Assembly: GCA_964545045.1 (NCBI GenBank)
Contig: CAZJEN010000005.1
Span: forward strand, 1-64,000
DNA from: SIG307 sp964545045
GTDB taxonomy: Bacteria > Bacillota > Clostridia > Lachnospirales > Lachnospiraceae
Length of the DNA: 64,000 nucleotides
Direction: 5' to 3'
A program made the position numbers and the translations under genes. Of this stretch, positions 60,562 to 64,000 are shown piece after piece; position 1 is the stretch's first letter, and every line of letters starts with the position of its first letter. Below the pieces are notes generated by a model. It had not been told where the DNA came from. It saw only the letters and a list, made by a program, of their open reading frames with translations, and did no database searches.

Positions 60562-61932
60562 ATGGATTCAAATCAAGATAACATTTTAAATTTAAATAAT
60601 GATACATTACCGGAAAACGAGACCTTACAGGAATCCGTTGTTTCCGAAGCAATTTATGCCGAGACGGATTCTCCCGTCCCTGCCACGCCTGTAAACGCTC
60701 CGAAAAAGAACCGCGGCTTTGCAAAAAAACTGTTCGGCTGTATCGGTCTGGCTGCCTGCTTCGGTCTTGTAGCCGGAGGAACCTTCTTCGGAGTCAAGCT
60801 GGCCTTTTCTCACTTCTTTCCGGAAAAGAACGCGCAGGTAGAAAACCTACCGGATACCGACGACCTCTTTTCCCAAAAACCGAATATTACCATTTCCTCC
60901 ACCGAAGTAAATGAAGTAGGTGATACGGATGCCACAGAAATCGTAGCCACCGTCGTGGAGCAGACCATGCCGGCCATGGTGTCGATTCAAACGATTACAC
61001 AAACTACCTCTTACTTTTGGGGACAGCCGATTTACAACCAGCAGGAAGGCGGCGGCTCCGGGATTATTGTGGGCTCCAACGAAAATGATTTGTTAATTGC
61101 CACCAACTATCACGTAATCGAGGGGACCTCCTCCGTACAAGCGATTCTTGCGGACGGTTCCTCGCATTCCGTTACGGTAAAAGGGTCCGACGCAGATGCA
61201 GATCTTGCTATTCTTGCTCTTCCCCTTGCAGACCTTTCTCAGGAAACACTGGACGGTATCGACATTGCGGTATTGGGAGACTCCGACAGTTCCAAAATCG
61301 GTCAAATGGTAATTGCAATCGGGAATGCCCTCGGATACGGTCCGACGGTTACTGTCGGCTATTTAAGTGCAAAAGACAGAGAAGTCAACATCCAGGGAAA
61401 TGACATGATTTTACTTCAGACCAATGCAGCCATCAACTCCGGAAACAGCGGCGGCGCACTGCTCAACACCAAGGGTGAAGTTATCGGTATCAACAATGCA
61501 AAACTTACCAGCACAGAAATCGAAGGCATCTGCTTTGCAATCCCGATTTCCGAAGCCACTCCGATTTTGGACGAATTAATGACCAAGGAAATCCTTTCCG
61601 AAGAAGAAAAGGGCTATTTGGGTGTATCCGTAACAGAATTGGACTCCGCAATTTTCCAAACCTATAACTGGCCGGACGGTGTATATGTTTCTGCCGTTAC
61701 GGAAGGCAGCGCTGCCGAAGCCGCCGGCATCTATCAGGGAGATATTATTACCCACGTAAACGGCGAAGCGGTTACCACGACGAATCAGTTAATCAATGCA
61801 GTTACTGCTCATCGACACGGTACCGTAATTGAAATCACGTTGCAGCGTATCATCGAAGGAACCTTTAAAGAGTTTACCTATTCCGTTACGTTACAGCAAC
61901 ACCCGGATTTATTGAAGAATACAAATCGTTAG
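60562..61932 (+). CDS. HtrA/DegP-family serine protease
   Basis: This 456-residue protease guards the envelope against misfolded proteins. A cytoplasmic N-terminus is followed by one helix at about 57-78. The S1C protease has His184 in TNYHVIE, Asp214 in DADLAIL and Ser296 in GNSGGAL. One PDZ domain lies at about 350-440 (YLGVSVTEL; AAGIYQGDIITHVNGEAV). ATG 60562 has GGGAGG seven bases upstream; the frame is open from 60424 but that stretch contains the promoter. The short cytoplasmic start is typical of Gram-positive HtrA. Confidence 0.95.
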   Translation: MDSNQDNILNLNNDTLPENETLQESVVSEAIYAETDSPVPATPVNAPKKNRGFAKKLFGCIGLAACFGLVAGGTFFGVKLAFSHFFPEKNAQVENLPDTDDLFSQKPNITISSTEVNEVGDTDATEIVATVVEQTMPAMVSIQTITQTTSYFWGQPIYNQQEGGGSGIIVGSNENDLLIATNYHVIEGTSSVQAILADGSSHSVTVKGSDADADLAILALPLADLSQETLDGIDIAVLGDSDSSKIGQMVIAIGNALGYGPTVTVGYLSAKDREVNIQGNDMILLQTNAAINSGNSGGALLNTKGEVIGINNAKLTSTEIEGICFAIPISEATPILDELMTKEILSEEEKGYLGVSVTELDSAIFQTYNWPDGVYVSAVTEGSAAEAAGIYQGDIITHVNGEAVTTTNQLINAVTAHRHGTVIEITLQRIIEGTFKEFTYSVTLQQHPDLLKNTNR

Positions 61933-62057
61933 TAGGCTTACGCTTCGCGCATTCCCACGCACATCGCGGCTTCGCCGCTCAGTCGTGGGCGCGTTCGCAT
62001 CTCAGCTTTTGCACAAGTATACTTGCGCAAAGCTTCTATGCTCACTTTGCCTACACG
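61931..62057. repeat. Family B intergenic repeat, copy 4, single unit
   Basis: The ends are AGTAGGC (61931) and GCCTACACG (62049-62057): the same inverted form as other copies, with a matching C-to-T and G-to-A change on both ends. It has one hairpin unit (GGCTTCGCCGCTCAGTCGTGG and TTCGCAT) and the distal CTATGCTCACTTTGCC module. It begins at the htrA stop codon and abuts the next hairpin. Confidence 0.82.
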
Positions 62058-62060
62058 CAG

Positions 62061-62100
62061 GATGCCGCAGGCTCACATTGATTGTGTACCCTGCGGCATC
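62061..62100. terminator. Hairpin terminator between htrA and the exporter
   Basis: GATGCCGCAGG (62061-62071) pairs perfectly with CCTGCGGCATC (62090-62100). TTAATTTTACTTT follows on the plus strand, so it probably ends htrA. On the minus strand the T-run is absent and the repeat begins directly. Confidence 0.75.
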
Positions 62101-62106
62101 TTAATT

Positions 62107-62850
62107 TTACTTTGTATTCTTTTTTTCAAAATGCCCGGAAACCGTTTCCACCGGTCCGTCTTCCACCACATGACCGTTCTCCAACCAAATGGCTCTGGTG
62201 CACAGAGAACGCACCTGCTTCAGATTATGGGATACAAACAATACCGTAATCCCTTTGTCAAACATCTGCTTGATACGGGCCTCACTCTTCTTCCGAAACT
62301 TTACGTCGCCTACCGAAAGCACCTCATCTAAAATCAAAATATCCGGTTCCACCAGCGTTGCAATGGAAAAGCCCAATCTTGCCCGCATACCGGAAGAATA
62401 GTTCTTCACCGGAACATGGATGAAATCGCCCAACTCGGAAAACTCCACGATCTCATCATACTTTTCTTTCAAAAAGGACTTCGGATACCCTAACATTGCC
62501 CCGTACAGAAAAATATTTTCCGCTCCGGTATACTGCGGATCGAAACCTGCTCCCAGTTCCAAGAGCGGCACCAGGACTCCGCTACGGGAAACCGAACCCT
62601 CCGTCGCCTTCAACACCCCGGCAATTACCTTTAACAGAGTACTCTTTCCGGCTCCGTTCAATCCCAGAATCGCTACCCGTTCTCCTCTTTTTATATTAAA
62701 AGAAACATCCTTCAATGCCCAAAATTCCTTGTAACGCATTTGTCTCTTCAGAATCCGGATAATATATTCCTTTAAATTATCGATCTTTTGCTCGCTCAGG
62801 TGAAACTTCACACCGACCTGTTCCACCGAAACCATTGTCTTATCTTCCAT
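62107..62850 (-). CDS. Polysaccharide/teichoic acid export ATPase (Wzt/TagH type)
   Basis: This 247-residue ATPase drives export of a polymer across the membrane. Walker A is GLNGAGKST (about 58-66), with YSSGMRARLGFSIA as the signature typical of TagH/KpsT/Wzt and DILILDEVLSVGD as Walker B. It lacks the C-terminal carbohydrate-binding domain found in O-antigen Wzt, so it fits the shorter KpsT/TagH type. The permease gene is 17 bases upstream. The cargo is not known; the sugar transferase nearby suggests a lipid-linked glycan. Confidence 0.92.
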   Translation of the reverse strand: MEDKTMVSVEQVGVKFHLSEQKIDNLKEYIIRILKRQMRYKEFWALKDVSFNIKRGERVAILGLNGAGKSTLLKVIAGVLKATEGSVSRSGVLVPLLELGAGFDPQYTGAENIFLYGAMLGYPKSFLKEKYDEIVEFSELGDFIHVPVKNYSSGMRARLGFSIATLVEPDILILDEVLSVGDVKFRKKSEARIKQMFDKGITVLFVSHNLKQVRSLCTRAIWLENGHVVEDGPVETVSGHFEKKNTK

Positions 62851-62867
62851 ACTTCATCACTCCGCAC

Positions 62868-63641
62868 TTACAAATACAAAATAAATTTATCCTGTTTTTT
62901 GTAAAATACAAAAACACCGATTGCCAGGGACAGCACACCCACACCGAAGGCATACCACATGGCCTGAAAATCCATCGGCTGTCCGAATACGGCATTCCGA
63001 AAGTTTACAATAACCGCATATAACGGATTCAGTTTAAATATCCAGACGTTCTTTGCACTCAGCACATCTTCCACACGGTAGAAAATACCACTGGCGTACA
63101 TAAGCAGCATCAGCGCAACGCCCCACAAATACTCTACATCCCTGAAAAAGACCGCCATGGTAGCCAAAATCAGTCCAATACCCGCTGTAAGCAAAAGGAT
63201 TTGCAAAAGCGGAACAATGATCCAGAACAACTGCATTGTCGGATATACACCTCTGACAATCGCTACAACAGCCAACACAATCAAAGATATCAAAAATATA
63301 ACGTACCCTGACAATACCGAAGAAAAAGGATACATATACTTCGGTACGTATACCTTTTTAATCATACTTGCATTGGAGCGGACAGACTTTAACGCCGCCT
63401 TGGTAGCATTTGAAAAAAACGAATACAACAGCCGTCCGGTTAATATATACACCGGAAAATCCTTTGTTCCTTTGCCCAAAAAACTGGAGAAAACCAAGGT
63501 AAGCACCACCATTGTAAGCAACGGCTCTAACATCGTCCACACAACACCCAAATAGGAATTGCGATATTTCAACTTAATATCCTTTTTAATCAGTTCAGCC
63601 AGCAAATATCGATATTTGCCAAACGTTTTCACAACCGACAT
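62868..63641 (-). CDS. Polysaccharide/teichoic acid export permease (Wzm/TagG type)
   Basis: This 257-residue protein is the membrane part of the exporter, an ABC-2 permease with about six helices. RYLLAELIKKDIKLKYRNSYLG near the start and VWTMLEPLLTMVVL are typical of TagG/KpsM. It should form a dimer with two copies of the ATPase encoded next. A YbbR-type gene lies 55 bases upstream. Confidence 0.92.
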   Translation of the reverse strand: MSVVKTFGKYRYLLAELIKKDIKLKYRNSYLGVVWTMLEPLLTMVVLTLVFSSFLGKGTKDFPVYILTGRLLYSFFSNATKAALKSVRSNASMIKKVYVPKYMYPFSSVLSGYVIFLISLIVLAVVAIVRGVYPTMQLFWIIVPLLQILLLTAGIGLILATMAVFFRDVEYLWGVALMLLMYASGIFYRVEDVLSAKNVWIFKLNPLYAVIVNFRNAVFGQPMDFQAMWYAFGVGVLSLAIGVFVFYKKQDKFILYL

Positions 63642-63696
63642 TCCTATCCTATCTCCTATCTGTCATCCATCTCAAAACCGTATTCGTCGTTGCTTA

Positions 63697-64000
63697 TTAA
63701 GACTCTTGTCTTTTCACAACGATTTCCAGTTCTTTCCGCTCCCCCCAGATAACCTTGGAAGGAAGCTCCATTCCCATCGGAAGTATATATGTACCCTCTG
63801 CGTATCCGCCAAGATCCACATAAGGTTTTAAATAATCCACGGTAATCAACGGTGCTCTGGCCGCCTTACATCGAAGGGACACAGATACCTTCTCCGGCTG
63901 TACCAACTCTACATAAAAGCCTTCTTCTAAATTCCGGAACTCAATGTCAGATGCCGAAATTTCAAGCTTTTGCTCCACATACGGAGTCACCTGAACAATT
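63697..64000 (-). CDS. YbbR-like domain protein, C-terminal part
   Basis: The frame is open to the window edge, so the start is missing. The visible 100 residues contain a YbbR-type repeat: VTPYVEQKLEI, VSVSLRCKAAR, YLKPYVDLGGYAEGTYILPM and an ending ELEIVVKRQES. YbbR (CdaR) proteins are extracellular domains that regulate the c-di-AMP cyclase CdaA, usually encoded just upstream. This family link is moderately sure; the cyclase gene cannot be seen here. Confidence 0.65.
   Translation of the reverse strand, partial: IVQVTPYVEQKLEISASDIEFRNLEEGFYVELVQPEKVSVSLRCKAARAPLITVDYLKPYVDLGGYAEGTYILPMGMELPSKVIWGERKELEIVVKRQES

Overview
The window looks like chromosomal DNA from a gut-type member of the Clostridia, most likely a Lachnospiraceae species. 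This is an inference from gene content: a T-box threonyl-tRNA synthetase, an ftsE-ftsX-M23 peptidase-S41 peptidase cluster, a CdaR/PucR regulator beside a multi-sugar ABC ATPase, a TagGH-type exporter, a YwmB-like protein, tRNAs without an encoded CCA, and AGGAGG-type ribosome sites with TTGACA/TATAAT promoters. There is no rRNA, phage, transposase or CRISPR array. Two runs of exactly 100 N (30736-30835 and 39894-39993) mark assembly gaps, and both lie inside the same family of intergenic repeat.

Layout. 0-6 kb: a DUF1015 protein, then two tandem secreted GH11 xylanases; one is a GH11-CBM36x3-CE4 fusion that should both cut and deacetylate xylan. 6-13 kb: a heterodimeric ABC exporter, two unrecognised genes and a small CE4-like protein. 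13-15 kb: T-box plus thrS. 15-23 kb: an accessory stretch with a DHH phosphoesterase and TIR-membrane protein operon, a shortened TenpN-like toxin behind a predicted terminated small RNA, a lipoprotein, a zinc-ribbon protein, a GNAT gene, a broken GNAT gene, and hicAB. 23-30.5 kb: an FtsX-type ABC system with two ATPases, one permease and three adaptors. 31-34 kb: threonine-branch operon (ACT protein, homoserine dehydrogenase, ApgM-like phosphotransferase). 34-38.4 kb: ftsEX with the M23 and S41 peptidases. 38.5-41 kb: cdaR and the sugar ABC ATPase. 41-51.4 kb: small envelope proteins, an SDR, an Hpt plus sugar-sensor GGDEF pair, a dipeptidase, two tRNA-Leu genes, deoB and a PAP2 phosphatase. 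51-64 kb: glycosyltransferase, methyltransferase, YwmB-like protein, ClpX, a polyprenyl sugar transferase, HtrA, the Wzm/Wzt (TagGH) exporter and the end of a YbbR-type protein.

The genes suggest a Gram-positive xylan user with a developed surface-glycan pathway (sugar transferase, GT2, Wzm/Wzt), envelope quality control (HtrA, CtpA, ClpX, FtsEX) and c-di-GMP signalling.

The signal that ordinary annotation does not explain is a pair of intergenic repeat families, seven copies in 64 kb, nearly all abutting an intrinsic terminator. Family B (4578, 30623, 39687, 61931) has short inverted ends reading GTGCAGGC/GCCTGCAC and an internal long hairpin, and expands as ~87-bp tandem units. Family A (1421, 34054, 47134) has a conserved GC-rich core; in two copies it is joined to a near-perfect palindrome built from the flanking terminator's T-run.
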